Positions 30,914-39,986 of a stretch of 64,000 nucleotides of DNA are shown piece by piece. The position numbers were made by a program, and so were the translations under genes. Within the stretch, counting starts at the first letter, position 1; every line of letters begins with the position of its first letter. Under the pieces are notes generated by a model. That model did not search any database. It saw nothing but the letters and a program-made list of their open reading frames with translations, and was not told the origin of the DNA. The DNA is from Actinomyces bovis (GTDB lineage: Bacteria > Actinomycetota > Actinomycetes > Actinomycetales > Actinomycetaceae), in contig NZ_UAPQ01000010.1 in the NCBI RefSeq assembly GCF_900444995.1, forward strand, positions 1-64,000, read 5' to 3'.

Positions 30914-32440
30914 TCAGGCTTTGAAGTGAATCTCGATAGCGCCGTTAGAGGTGACGGTGGCGTGGTCGACGAGGTTGTTCCAGGCTTGGTCAGAGTATTC
31001 GAGGGGTGGCTGGCTGGCGAGGTAGTCGCGGACTTTGGTGGCCTGGGCTCGGCGGTATCGCAGATCATCGATCTGCTCGCTGATGTGTTGATGCTCGGCC
31101 TCGAGTTGCTGGTGCCGGTTTTCGAGCTCGTGGTAGCGGCGGTCGTAGTCGTCAGGGTCATGAGCTGTGGCGGCTGCGGTAGTGATGAGTTGATTCATCA
31201 GCGTGATGGTTTCTTCGATCCGTTCACCCAGTGTGGCCTGCTGGGTTTCAAGCACGGTGGTGTCGTAAACGGTTTCATCAAGCAGACGCATCGTCTCGTC
31301 AAGAACAGCATGGTCGGTGACGCGCTCGATGAGGGCTGCGACGAACGCGTCTTTGATCTGGTCTTCAGAGACGTGGGGCGTGGCGCAATTATGATCCTTT
31401 TTGTATTTGTTGTTGCAGCGCCAGATGTAGCGGCGGTATTTGCTCGTGGAGTGCCAGACTTTCCGCCCAAAACTGCCGCCGCAGTCAGAGCAGGTGATCG
31501 TGTTGGCGAAGGGGTGCGTGTTGGAGGTGCCTTTGCCTGCCCGGCGGGCGAGTTCTGCTTGGACAGCGTCCCAGGTGCCGTGGTTGATGATGGGTTCGTG
31601 GTTGCCGGTGACGTAGTACTGGGGCACTTCACCTTCGTTGACTTTCATGGTTTTGGTCAAGAAGTCGGTAGTGAAGCTCTTCTGTAGGAGCGCGTCGCCT
31701 TTGTATTTCTCGTTGGCCAGGATTGACCGCACAGTGGAGGGCGACCACACAGTTTTGCCGCGCGGGGTGGGGATCTGATCGGCTGTGAGTTCTTTGGCGA
31801 TGGTTTGCGGTGTTGCTCCTTGAAGGAAGCGGGCGTAGATACGCCGCACGATCGGAGCTTGGGTTTCGTCGATGGCAAGGTTTCCGTCTTCGCCTTTCTT
31901 GTATCCGAGCAGTGAGGCGTAGGGCACCATGATTTTCCCGTCGGCGAAGCGTTTCCGGTGCCCCCACGTGACGTTCTCGGAGATGGAGCGGGATTCTTCT
32001 TGGGCAAGGCTGCTCATGATGGTAATGAGCAGTTCGCCTTTGGAATCAAGGGTCCAGATGTTCTCTTTTTCGAAGTACACCTCCACGCCTGCGTCTTTGA
32101 GCTGGCGGACGTAGGTGAGGGTATCGACGGTGTTGCGGGCGAACCGGGACACGCTTTTGGTGAGGACCAAATCGATTTTTCCGGCGAGGGCGTCGGTGAT
32201 CATGGTTTTGAAGCCTTCGCGGTGTTTGGTGGTGGTGCCGGTGATACCTTCGTCAGCGTACATGCCTGCGAATTCCCACTCGCTGCGCGATTGGATGTGG
32301 CGGGTATAGTAGTCGATTTGCGCCTCGTAGGAGGAGGCTTGCTCTTCGGCCTCGGTGGACACCCGCGCATAGGCCGCAACCTTCAACCGCTGTGGCCGGG
32401 CTGGTTTTGCTGGGATCACCCTCATCTCACCCACGTGCAT
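30914..32440 (-). CDS. large serine recombinase (integrase)
   Basis: A 508-residue site-specific recombinase. The ATG at 32440 is used because GGAG lies four bases upstream; a frame reaching 32497 has no site. The catalytic domain starts VAAYARVSTEAEEQASS (nucleophile Ser) and has VSRFARNTVDTL and IMSSLAQEESRSISENV. The recombinase domain and a zinc ribbon (CSDCGGSF ... CNNKYKKDHNC) follow, then a coiled coil (about 405-475). It probably integrated a phage or island. Two small genes upstream and an endolysin/holin pair belong to the same module. Confidence 0.95.
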   Translation of the reverse strand: MHVGEMRVIPAKPARPQRLKVAAYARVSTEAEEQASSYEAQIDYYTRHIQSRSEWEFAGMYADEGITGTTTKHREGFKTMITDALAGKIDLVLTKSVSRFARNTVDTLTYVRQLKDAGVEVYFEKENIWTLDSKGELLITIMSSLAQEESRSISENVTWGHRKRFADGKIMVPYASLLGYKKGEDGNLAIDETQAPIVRRIYARFLQGATPQTIAKELTADQIPTPRGKTVWSPSTVRSILANEKYKGDALLQKSFTTDFLTKTMKVNEGEVPQYYVTGNHEPIINHGTWDAVQAELARRAGKGTSNTHPFANTITCSDCGGSFGRKVWHSTSKYRRYIWRCNNKYKKDHNCATPHVSEDQIKDAFVAALIERVTDHAVLDETMRLLDETVYDTTVLETQQATLGERIEETITLMNQLITTAAATAHDPDDYDRRYHELENRHQQLEAEHQHISEQIDDLRYRRAQATKVRDYLASQPPLEYSDQAWNNLVDHATVTSNGAIEIHFKA

Positions 32441-32508
32441 CACTCTCCTTTCGCCGCCCGCTTTCCTTTGTTGGCTAGGGGGTTGTGGTGGTTGCATCCA
32501 TGTACGCT

Positions 32509-32697
32509 CTAAACCCGGGTTTTATCCAGTCGAACCCGCACAATCAGCGCCCCCACCACAGCTCCCGACTCGTCTGCGATTCGGGCGAGAACGGTGTTCG
32601 CTTCCTGTTCGGTGAGCGCCCCGGCCTGAGCAAGTTGATCGATGAAGTCCACCTGGCGGGTGAGGTCGACTTCGGCATCGAAGATCTCGCTGGTCAT
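32509..32697 (-). CDS. small recombinase-associated protein
   Basis: A 62-residue acidic protein (MTSEIFDAEVDLTRQVDFID...) starting at the ATG at 32697, which overlaps the stop of the upstream gene (ATGA). The middle (LAQAGALTEQEANTVLARIA) looks like a short helical SHOCT-like segment. Such small genes regularly accompany large serine recombinases; the function is unknown. Confidence 0.6.
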   Translation of the reverse strand: MTSEIFDAEVDLTRQVDFIDQLAQAGALTEQEANTVLARIADESGAVVGALIVRVRLDKTRV

Positions 32698-33101
32698 GGT
32701 CTGCCGCCTCGGGTGTTGAAGCGGTGGCGGATATAGCACGGGTGCGAGCAGTACTTGCGGTGCTTGTTTCCGTAGGCATCGAAACTCTCACCGCAGGCGG
32801 CGCAGGTGAAGGTGTAGATCGCTTGCCGGTTGAGCCGCTCCGGGTGGGCATGCCACCACGCCAGGCGGCACGCGTCGGAGCAGAACCTTTGCCCTGCTAC
32901 CGTTGGCTCGATATGGCCGTTGCAGTGTTCGCAGGCCGTGGCAGGCACAACATCTGCCGCCTGGGCGGTGGTGATGTCGGCTCTGCGGCAGATCGACTTC
33001 ACCGTGTTACGTGACATGCCCAAACTGGTAGCGATCTGCCCATACGACGCACCTCGGCGGCGTAGCTCCATCACTTGCTCACGGGTAATCTCACTCGCCA
33101 C
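32694..33101 (-). CDS. helix-turn-helix protein with two zinc-finger-like modules
   Basis: A 135-residue protein with a GTG start (GGAG upstream). The N-terminus is a helix-turn-helix (ASYGQIATSLGMSRNTVKSI CRRA). Two Cys clusters follow: CEHCN ... CSDAC and CAACGESF ... CSHPC, both fitting zinc ribbons. It starts the three-gene recombinase operon and may act as a recombination directionality or regulatory factor, which is inference. Confidence 0.7.
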   Translation of the reverse strand: MASEITREQVMELRRRGASYGQIATSLGMSRNTVKSICRRADITTAQAADVVPATACEHCNGHIEPTVAGQRFCSDACRLAWWHAHPERLNRQAIYTFTCAACGESFDAYGNKHRKYCSHPCYIRHRFNTRGGRP

Positions 33102-33261
33102 GGCGCTCTCCTCATCAGTAGGTCTCTACTGACAGGGCTTCGAGCCACCCCGATTTATAACCACCCACTCCCCCTTGGCCAGGAAAACGAAAAAAGGCCC
33201 CGCCACCACCTCGAAGCGAGGCAGCAGCGGGGCCATTGACTCATCGGTTGGGATGGAGTGT

Positions 33262-33954
33262 TTAGTAGCCGAGTTTCTGATTCACACGTTTCTGGACGGC
33301 GGCATAGTTCGCACCGAGCCTTCGGCGGCGTTCCTCGCCGTTGCCGTACTCGCCTCGGATCACCGCATCAGCCAGCGCGTCGATGTTGACGGAGGGCTTG
33401 GGCGCGGGCGGTGTGGGCTTTGCCGGTGGTGTCGGGGCGGGCTTGGTGCCGCTCATGCGGTCGTACCAGTACTGGGCGCGTGCCATGTAGGCCGCATGCT
33501 GGGAGCCTGCCAGCGAGGCCGGGCATTCGGTGGCAGAGAAATGCTTGTGGCCGAACACGTTCTTACCCCACGCTGGTCGTCCGAGCTTGTAGTAGTGGCA
33601 GATGGCCGCGACGAGGTGGGCACCGTTGTCGAGGCAGGCCTCGGAGATACGCCAGGGCTTGGAGGAAATGTCGGCGTGTTCGATACCGATGGAGGTGGTG
33701 TTAGCCTCCCAGTTGCCTGCATGCCAGGCGGTGTCGCGATCCCAGACGAGCTGGCCGATGCGACCGTTGGAGTCGACCTGGTAGTGGGCGGATGCTTGGC
33801 GGGTCTGCCACACATCCCAGATGGATTTGATGGTGAGGTTGCCTGCGTTGTGGTGGATGATGACCTTATTGATTTTCCGCCCGTTGCGGCCTTTGGTGTA
33901 GTGCTTGTTCATCAGCCGGTTTTCGTCGGCTTCGAAGGTGGCCCAGTTCTTCAT
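33262..33954 (-). CDS. phage endolysin, N-acetylmuramoyl-L-alanine amidase
   Basis: A 230-residue lysin. The Amidase_2 domain (about 20-165) has the zinc ligands in VIIHHNAGN and FGHKHFSATECPASL and the conserved IGIEHAD. A Pro-rich linker (PAPTPPAKPTPPAPKP) leads to a C-terminal repeat-like wall-binding segment ending LGANYAAVQKRVNQKLGY, as in Cpl-7-type domains. The start overlaps the holin stop (ATGA). There is no signal peptide, consistent with holin-dependent release. Confidence 0.92.
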   Translation of the reverse strand: MKNWATFEADENRLMNKHYTKGRNGRKINKVIIHHNAGNLTIKSIWDVWQTRQASAHYQVDSNGRIGQLVWDRDTAWHAGNWEANTTSIGIEHADISSKPWRISEACLDNGAHLVAAICHYYKLGRPAWGKNVFGHKHFSATECPASLAGSQHAAYMARAQYWYDRMSGTKPAPTPPAKPTPPAPKPSVNIDALADAVIRGEYGNGEERRRRLGANYAAVQKRVNQKLGY

Positions 33955-34415
33955 GAGAGGTTCTCCTTTTTAGCTGGGGTGGTTTGGCTGGGGTGGTGTT
34001 CGAGGTCGGGTTTGCCTGTCACGTCACGGGTGATCAGATCCAGGGCGCGGCGAATGTGATCAGGCACGGGCAGCCCGAGCCGAGTGGCGTTTTCGATCAG
34101 GGAGATGCCTTCGTTGGACAGGTAGAACAGGATCGTGGCGGTTCGCAGCACGCCGGGGGTGCCGATGATATGGGTGTCAAGCAGGTGGGCGAGGCCGATG
34201 AGGGCGAAGAGTACGACTTTTCGGCTGATCCCTTTGAATCCGATCGCGGAGGATACGCGCCGTTCACTGATTGCGGCGAGCACGCCGGTGATGTAGTCGG
34301 CGATGACGAAGGCGATGAGGACGTAGATGAGGCCGTCGAGGCCTCCAAGGAAGGCGGCGATCGCGGCACCGATTCCGGCGATACCGGTTTGGATCGCGAC
34401 CCAGATGGCTTTCAC
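33951..34415 (-). CDS. phage holin
   Basis: A 154-residue membrane protein with three hydrophobic segments (IGAAIAAFLGGLDGLIYVLI, DYITGVLAAI, VLFALIGLAHLLD) and the FKGISRKVVLFALI stretch characteristic of the phi29/Cp-1-type (holin_4_1) family. A hydrophilic tail follows. It is coupled to the endolysin gene. The upstream phage genes are absent; unrelated DNA starts at about 34416. Confidence 0.88.
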   Translation of the reverse strand: MKAIWVAIQTGIAGIGAAIAAFLGGLDGLIYVLIAFVIADYITGVLAAISERRVSSAIGFKGISRKVVLFALIGLAHLLDTHIIGTPGVLRTATILFYLSNEGISLIENATRLGLPVPDHIRRALDLITRDVTGKPDLEHHPSQTTPAKKENLS

Positions 34416-34417
34416 AG

Positions 34418-34964
34418 AGAGGTCTCCTACCCCAACCTCAACGACTACCGCTACGCCTCCTACTACCTCATCAAGAAAACCGACAACATCTCAGGGGTTA
34501 ATTTGTGCGTACGTAACCGGCAAGACGCCCCATCACAGATAGAGAACTACACTCCCGTCCTCAACTCCTACGCAGCGCTATGGCACGAATACAAAGAAGC
34601 TACGACTTCCATCACACTGCTCAACGTCACCTGCCGAATCTTGGAGCACTACTTCCTCCAACTCTGCGGATACGACAGCGCCGACCTCACCACAACCCTG
34701 CTCAAAAACCACCGGGACAAATTCATCCACACCGATGCCAATGGCCAAGAAGACCTCGCCGACTACCACCTCGTCACATCCATGCTCACCTACATCAGCC
34801 ACCACAAGAGCGGACTCGAAGACGACACCTACCTCATCGCCGAAGACCACGACCCCAACCAACTACGCCACATCTTCCGACTCCTCTTCACCCTCATGGG
34901 ACAAGAACAGCACTACAAAATGATGGCCGGAGAGCATCGTGTTGCTCCACAATGGCACAGCTAG
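34418..34964 (+). pseudogene. C-terminal fragment of an AAA_13-type ATPase
   Basis: The frame begins at the edge of the holin gene without a start and reads YYLIKKTDNISGVNL, NSYAALWHEYKEATTS, NVTCRILEHYFLQLCG and HRDKFIHTDANGQEDLADYH to a TAG. This matches the C-terminus of AAA_13 (Wrw/PrrC-like) ATPases found in phage-defence anticodon nucleases and related systems. The Walker motifs lie in the lost 5' part. Confidence 0.6.
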
Positions 34965-35071
34965 CATCTCCATTCGCAAGGCTAACTTTTACCGCCTTGC
35001 ACTAAATTCACCTCTGCCCGCTGCAGGTCATCGTCGTTGTCATCCTTTCAAAGGGACAAAGTCGGCATTAG

Positions 35072-35353
35072 AACTACACAAACCGTAAACACCCCAACGA
35101 ACACGGTCGCCCCATAACTGGACTCCTAAGAAATCTCTACGACCACAAGGACGGCACCGGCCAACACGGCCAACTCATCATCCTTAACAACACTGACGCC
35201 ACCCCCACTACACACTTCGATGGTGAAGACACCACAGAACTCATCTTCGGCGAGCATGAAGCAGCAGACCGCTCCGCGCTACTCTTCGACCTCATGGAAA
35301 AACAGCCAGGTACGACAAAAAGCGAAGTGGAGAAGCCACGACTATGGGGTTAG
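35072..35353 (+). pseudogene. unrecognised gene 3' fragment
   Basis: An open frame from 35072 with no start codon (NYTNRKHPNEHGRPITGLLR, YDHKDGTGQHGQLIILNNTD, ELIFGEHEAADRSALLFDLM) ends at a TAG. Hydrophilic and coding-like, with the same C-rich codon bias as the preceding AAA_13 fragment. It looks like the end of another ATPase-associated gene, perhaps of the same lost defence locus. I do not recognise it. The stretch 34965-35071 holds nothing clear. Confidence 0.4.
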
Positions 35354-35362
35354 ACTCAATAA

Positions 35363-35578
35363 TTAGTTAAGTCTATAGTTTCCCAATTTTTTCAGCTCCA
35401 AGTGACTTGAGTATTGTTTAATAAAGCCACGCATAGAAAGGTTGGTCTGGGCTGGATTAAATAGACCATGCGATTTGATAGTGTCTTCCGTGACAGCCCG
35501 TGTTGGGCAGGAAGACGAGTAATCATGAAGAAGTTTTCGAAGCACACCCCTTAAGCAGATTGTGGTCAAGCTCGACAA
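35363..35578 (-). CDS. unrecognised small ORF
   Basis: A 71-codon frame (ending SMRGFIKQYSSHLELKKLGN YRLN). The stretch TIKSHGLFNPAQ resembles the C-terminal region of asparagine-synthase-like enzymes, but the match is weak. The 5' part overlaps the IS3 orfA start on the other strand. It may be a fragment or chance. Confidence 0.2.
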   Translation of the reverse strand: MSSLTTICLRGVLRKLLHDYSSSCPTRAVTEDTIKSHGLFNPAQTNLSMRGFIKQYSSHLELKKLGNYRLN

Positions 35579-35809
35579 AGCCCGATCAATGAAAGCCTCG
35601 GGTAGTACCGTGGCCGAAGTCTGCCGTGATCTGGGTGCCAGCGAGGCAACCTACCATCGCTGGGTCAAGCAGTATGGCTCAATGTCTCGCAGCGAAGCCC
35701 GCCGTTTTAACCAGCTGCAGGAAGAAAACGCCAAGCTCAAGCGCCTGACTGGGGGAAGCAGAGTTGGAAAAAACGCTTCCCAAAGGAGTTGGCGGAAGCA
35801 AAATTCTGA

Positions 35810-37214
35810 GGTCAAGTCCCTTGTAGTGGTGTAACGGTGTTTTCCTCTCGTTTGGGGTTTTAGCCTGCGAGTGCGGGCATGTCGGTATCGGTCGTGGTTG
35901 TGGGTGTGGTGATCGGGTTGAGGCGGCTCTTGGCGAGGACTTCCAGGCCGAGGTAGCGGCGGCCTTGTGCCCATTCATTGGTTTGCTCGGCCAGGACGGC
36001 GCCGACGAGACGAACGATCGCTTCCCGGTTTGGGAAGATCCCAACCGCATCGGTGCGGCGTCGGATCTCGCGGTTCAGCCGTTCGGTGGGGTTGTTCGAC
36101 CAGATCTGCTGCCAGACCTCGGTCGGGAAGCTGGTGAACGCGAGAATGTCAGCGCGGGCGGTATCGAGGTGGTCGGCGACGTCGGGGAGTTTCTCGGCGG
36201 TGTAGTCCAGTAGCCGGTCGAACTGGGCGTGAACAGCATCGGCGTCGGGCTGGTCATAGACGCAGTGGAGCATGGCCTTGACCGCCGGCCACAAGCTCTT
36301 GGGAGTGATGGACATATGGTTCGCGGCGTAGTGAGTGCGGCAACGCTGCCAGACGGCACCGGGCAGGTTCGCCGCGATCGCTTCCACGAGGCCTTGGTGC
36401 GCATCGGAGGTGACCAGCCGAACCCCGGACAGTCCTCGGGCGACCAGATCGGCGAAAAACTCGTTCCAGGCCGGGCCGGTCTCGCTCGTGGCGACCCGCA
36501 TCCCTAAGACTTCGCGATGCCCGTCGGCGTTGCCCCCGGTGGTGAGCATGACGACCGCGTTGACCACACGACCTCCCTCGCGAACTTTCATCGTCAACGC
36601 GTCGGCGGTCACGAACGTGAACGGCCCAGCATCGCCTAGTGGGCGGTGTCGAAACTCGGCGACGTGCTCGTCCAACTCGGCGGCCATGCGAGAGACCTGG
36701 GACTTCGACAGCCGGTCGATTCCCAACGTCTTGACCAACTTGTCCATCCGGCGAGTACTGACTCCAGCGAGATAGCAGTCGGCAACAACAGTGATCAATG
36801 CGGACTCGGCGCGCTTGCGACGCTCCAGCAGCCACTCAGGGAAATAGGTGCCCTGGCGTAGTTTCGGGACCGCGATGTCCAAGGTCCCAACACGGGTATC
36901 GAGCAGTCGATGCCGGTAGCCGTTGCGCTGGGCCCGTCGGTCAGGATCTGGGCGGCCGTACTCGGCACCTGCAACCGCATCAGCATCCGCAGACAGCAAC
37001 TCGTTGATCACGGTCTGCAACAGGTGACGCATCAGGTCCGGTGACGCCTCGGCAAGCAGTTCGCCAAGCAGCCCGGCAGGGTCGATAATATGGGTAGCGG
37101 TCATCGTGTGGCCTTTCGCGAGTGAGTTGTAGGAGACGAAACTCGAGGATCACGCGGTGACCGCCCTGCTGTCCAGCACGACCACCCCGCTACACCACTA
37201 TGAGGGACTCAACT
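35810..37214 (-). mobile_element. IS256-family (Mutator-type) insertion sequence
   Basis: A 1405-bp element with inverted repeats GGTCAAGTCCCTTGTAGTGG (35810) and AGTTGAGTCCCTCATAGTGG (complement, 37214), flanked by a perfect 8-bp target duplication aattctga (35802-35809 and 37215-37222). The insertion point is the end of the IS3 orfA (AKF-stop). It is intact and so a recent arrival. Confidence 0.95.
35860..37104 (-). CDS. IS256-family transposase
   Basis: A complete 414-residue transposase. DDE residues fit TFVTADALTMKVREGG (first Asp), LVTSDAHQGLVEAI (second Asp) and the final Glu in WSNNPTERLNREIRRRT. The motif CRTHYAANHMSITPK corresponds to the family's C/H signature. No stops or shifts, so it is probably active. 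Confidence 0.96.
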   Translation of the reverse strand: MTATHIIDPAGLLGELLAEASPDLMRHLLQTVINELLSADADAVAGAEYGRPDPDRRAQRNGYRHRLLDTRVGTLDIAVPKLRQGTYFPEWLLERRKRAESALITVVADCYLAGVSTRRMDKLVKTLGIDRLSKSQVSRMAAELDEHVAEFRHRPLGDAGPFTFVTADALTMKVREGGRVVNAVVMLTTGGNADGHREVLGMRVATSETGPAWNEFFADLVARGLSGVRLVTSDAHQGLVEAIAANLPGAVWQRCRTHYAANHMSITPKSLWPAVKAMLHCVYDQPDADAVHAQFDRLLDYTAEKLPDVADHLDTARADILAFTSFPTEVWQQIWSNNPTERLNREIRRRTDAVGIFPNREAIVRLVGAVLAEQTNEWAQGRRYLGLEVLAKSRLNPITTPTTTTDTDMPALAG

Positions 37215-38139
37215 AATTCTGACCCCGGCACGTGGGATATGAAGCCATCGATTACGCCCTATCCATGGGCTATTCGGTGCGCTGTGCCTGACGGGTTATT
37301 TGGGGTATCCAGAGCGGCGTACTACAACGCCCGTAAACGCCAACAGGAACCCAGCGTGGATACCTACGCCGCTTTGCGTACTTGGCTGGTCACCTTCGCT
37401 AGCCAGCACCGACGCTGGGGTTATCGCCGCGTGTGGGTGAAAGCCCATAAGGCCGGTGTTAGCTGTGGCCGTGATGTGGTACACCGACTGTGGCGTAAGG
37501 AGGGTTTTGTGGGTTTTTCCTCACAAAGGCTGCTAAGCAGCCGGTGTTTGCCCGCACCGAACACCGCGCACGCAGCCAGCGGCACATCCTTAAGGATGTG
37601 TGGGCACTGGACTTTGCAGTTTGATAGCAACTCACCAGGGCAAAGCCTTCACAATCTGTAACGTCATCGACGAGTTCACCCGTGAGCATGGTGGTTTCGA
37701 GGTCGGTCGGTCAATAACCGCTTCTGTGGTGATTGATCTGCTGGAGAATTTAGCCGCTGTGCGTGGCGGCAGACCTTTCGGTGTTGCGTATGGATAACGG
37801 CCCGGAGTTCATAAGCGATGAGCTGACCCAATGGGCAGCCAAACAAGACAGCCTCGAAGCGTTCATTCCACCAGCAATGCCCTGGCATAACGGGTTTGTG
37901 GAGTCCTTCCACAACCGGCTACGTGACGAGCTGTTAGAAGACGAGATGTTCGACGACCCTGCCCATGCGTCGTACTGCCTGCGGCCGTGGTCGAAGCGCT
38001 ATAATAACTATCATCCTCATTCGAGCCTAGGGTTTATCCCGCCGACTGAGTACGCCAACCAATGGCACCAAACCCAGGAAGGCACTCAAACCCCCGGTCA
38101 TAAAAATCAGCCCGCCCCACTTCTCGTATGCAAACTGAT

Positions 38140-38168
38140 TGAACTTCCGTGCACGACACGGAAGTTCA
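38140..38168. terminator. perfect 12-bp hairpin at the right edge of the IS3 relic
   Basis: tgaacttccgtg / cacggaagttca with a 5-base loop (cacga), no T run. It lies between the IS3 orfB end and the lanE stop (converging), so it could act as terminator or mark the IS end. Confidence 0.5.
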
Positions 38169-38307
38169 TGTTGGCAATGCTGCGGTCGCGGAACATAGTA
38201 GCAGGTTGTTCTGATTTTCCAGGCAATTTGTAACCGGATTAAAACCACCCAAGTGAGAACTTTTCATGCGGAGAACACGCCGCAAGCTCTTAATCGCTAC
38301 CACCGGC

Positions 38308-39105
38308 TTAGACTACGTTCCTTTTGAATCTAACAAATCCAACCAAAACCGAAATCACGGGATACGCTATAGCAGTACAAAATAGGAGTGGATAGTTCAA
38401 TGTGCCTGTTATCACAGGATCTTGTGTAATCAAGTATCCGTAAACATTGTTGGGCAGCCAAGAACTGATTGTCTTTGAAATGTCTAGCGGTATAAGACCA
38501 AATACAATAGGAGCTATCAGGCTTATCGCAATATATGATCCGATCGCGGAAGCAGCATGGCGAAAGATAAACGCCAATCCACCCGCAAACAACACACTAG
38601 TAGCCAAATTGAAACACGCGACTAGGATCTGCCTCCAAACTGTAGCATCAGCTAGAGTGATCGTGTATGGCGTGTCATGTGATACTAAGATGCCTTCGAG
38701 AGGAATAATCGCCATTAGAATTACAAAGAATGTTGATAGCGAAAACGCTAGTGGCCAAAAAAGTTTAGATGCGATAAACCTTGCAGGTCGACGACTTGCC
38801 CCGAAAGTGGTATAGATAAAACCAGAACCCCACTCGGCACAAATGTAGGCGATTATTGCAGCTCCAAAGAAGATTTGCGCAAAAGAAAAACCAAAAAGTG
38901 GAATCTCGTAAAGAAACGAGACGTCTTTAAGCGGTTCTCCTTTACTATAGGAGAGGGCTATGCTATAAGATACCGCTATTGCGATCGCGAACATGATAAC
39001 AAGGCCCGTATAGATCAGCAATCGTGCCGAACGTGACCCCTTGAATACGATCATCTGCAATCGAAAGTCACTGAGAGTGCTACTACGATACTTAACATCA
39101 GCCAT
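38308..39105 (-). CDS. lanE: ABC-2 permease, LanE-type immunity subunit of the class II operon
   Basis: A 265-residue membrane protein starting at the ATG at 39105, which overlaps the ATPase stop (TAATG). It has six hydrophobic segments, including LIYTGLVIMFAIAIAVSYSI, FFGAAIIAYICAEWGSGFIY and PLLFCTAIAYPVISVLVGFV. With the ATPase it probably exports or repels the mature lantibiotic from the producer's membrane. It is the last gene of the operon 45273-38308. No LanG homologue follows. Confidence 0.82.
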   Translation of the reverse strand: MADVKYRSSTLSDFRLQMIVFKGSRSARLLIYTGLVIMFAIAIAVSYSIALSYSKGEPLKDVSFLYEIPLFGFSFAQIFFGAAIIAYICAEWGSGFIYTTFGASRRPARFIASKLFWPLAFSLSTFFVILMAIIPLEGILVSHDTPYTITLADATVWRQILVACFNLATSVLFAGGLAFIFRHAASAIGSYIAISLIAPIVFGLIPLDISKTISSWLPNNVYGYLITQDPVITGTLNYPLLFCTAIAYPVISVLVGFVRFKRNVV

Positions 39106-39986
39106 TACTTTCCACCTTCCGAAGAAAAGGACCAATAGACATCCTCGAGTGATCTATCCACTTCCTTAAGGCAAGTTATTGGAACACCCAGGTTTACCAA
39201 TTTCGGTCCCAAGACAACAGGTGACACCTCTTTAACAAAAATGCCATTTGCAACGATTTCGAACGCATAGTCAAGACGCTTTAGAGCATCTACCAAGACC
39301 GATTGCTGTTGCGCGGTTACGTGCGTAGGTGTACCAGAGACAAGCTTTTCCTTAGTACCTGTCCAGACTGTTCGCCCATTCTTTATTATCACAAACACGT
39401 CTGAAATGATTTCAACTTCCGAAAGAGTATGCGATGATAACAGCACTCCCCCACCCTGGTTGCGATAATTGGACAAAAAGTCACGAAGCCAAAGAATGCC
39501 ATCTGGATCAAGCCCGTTCATCGGCTCATCTAAGATTAGATAGCTAGGCTCCGCCAGTAGCGCCAGAGCAATATTAAGCCTTTGTTTCATACCCAGTGAA
39601 AACGATTTAACTCGTCGATGCTTTGCGTGGTCTAGTCCAACAGTCTCTATCAGCGACATAATCCTTTCGGATGGCACACCATATGCGGCTCCCAATGCGC
39701 TCATGGCATGCATCGCCGTTAGTTCGCCATTGACCCCCTGACGGTCAATAAGTGTTGCAAGCTTTGACCATGGGTCAGCTAGCTTGCCTGCCTCGACACC
39801 ATCAACCGTGCAGTCTCCACTATCTGCCTTTTCGAGCCCTGCAATGATGCGCAAAGTCGTAGACTTTCCAGAACCATTGGGACCAACGAACCCAACAATC
39901 TGTCCGGTTTCAACAGTGAGAGACACATCTTCAAGTGCACGGATGTCACCGTACTTCTTTTGAAGGGAAGATACCTTTATCATCAC
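39105..39986 (-). CDS. lanF: ABC ATPase, LanF-type immunity subunit of the class II operon
   Basis: A 293-residue ATPase: Walker A VGPNGSGKSTTLRIIAGL, signature KSFSLGMKQRLNIALALL, Walker B YLILDEPMNGLDPDG, H-loop LSSHTLSEVE, then the LanF/BcrA-type C-terminal extension. Its start overlaps the LanT stop by 4 bases. It is only distantly similar to the ATPase at 28430, so the two immunity sets are distinct. Confidence 0.88.
   Translation of the reverse strand: MMIKVSSLQKKYGDIRALEDVSLTVETGQIVGFVGPNGSGKSTTLRIIAGLEKADSGDCTVDGVEAGKLADPWSKLATLIDRQGVNGELTAMHAMSALGAAYGVPSERIMSLIETVGLDHAKHRRVKSFSLGMKQRLNIALALLAEPSYLILDEPMNGLDPDGILWLRDFLSNYRNQGGGVLLSSHTLSEVEIISDVFVIIKNGRTVWTGTKEKLVSGTPTHVTAQQQSVLVDALKRLDYAFEIVANGIFVKEVSPVVLGPKLVNLGVPITCLKEVDRSLEDVYWSFSSEGGK

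Larger units (their letters stand above)
35525..38140 (+). mobile_element. degraded IS3-family element, split by an IS256 element
   Basis: orfA (35525-35809) reads MKKFSKHTP, then with a shift VVKLDKARSMKASGSTVAEV and ATYHRWVKQYG, with further indels near 35750. After the IS256 insertion orfB resumes at 37223: YEAIDYALSMGYSVRCAV, FGVSRAAYYNARKR, WGYRRVWVKAHKAGVSCG, then the DDE core in shifted frames (ICNVIDEFTREHGGFEV, VLRMDNGPEFISDELTQWAA, YNNYHPHSSLGFIPP). At least four frameshifts; it cannot move by itself. The outer inverted repeats could not be fixed, so ends are approximate. Confidence 0.8.
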
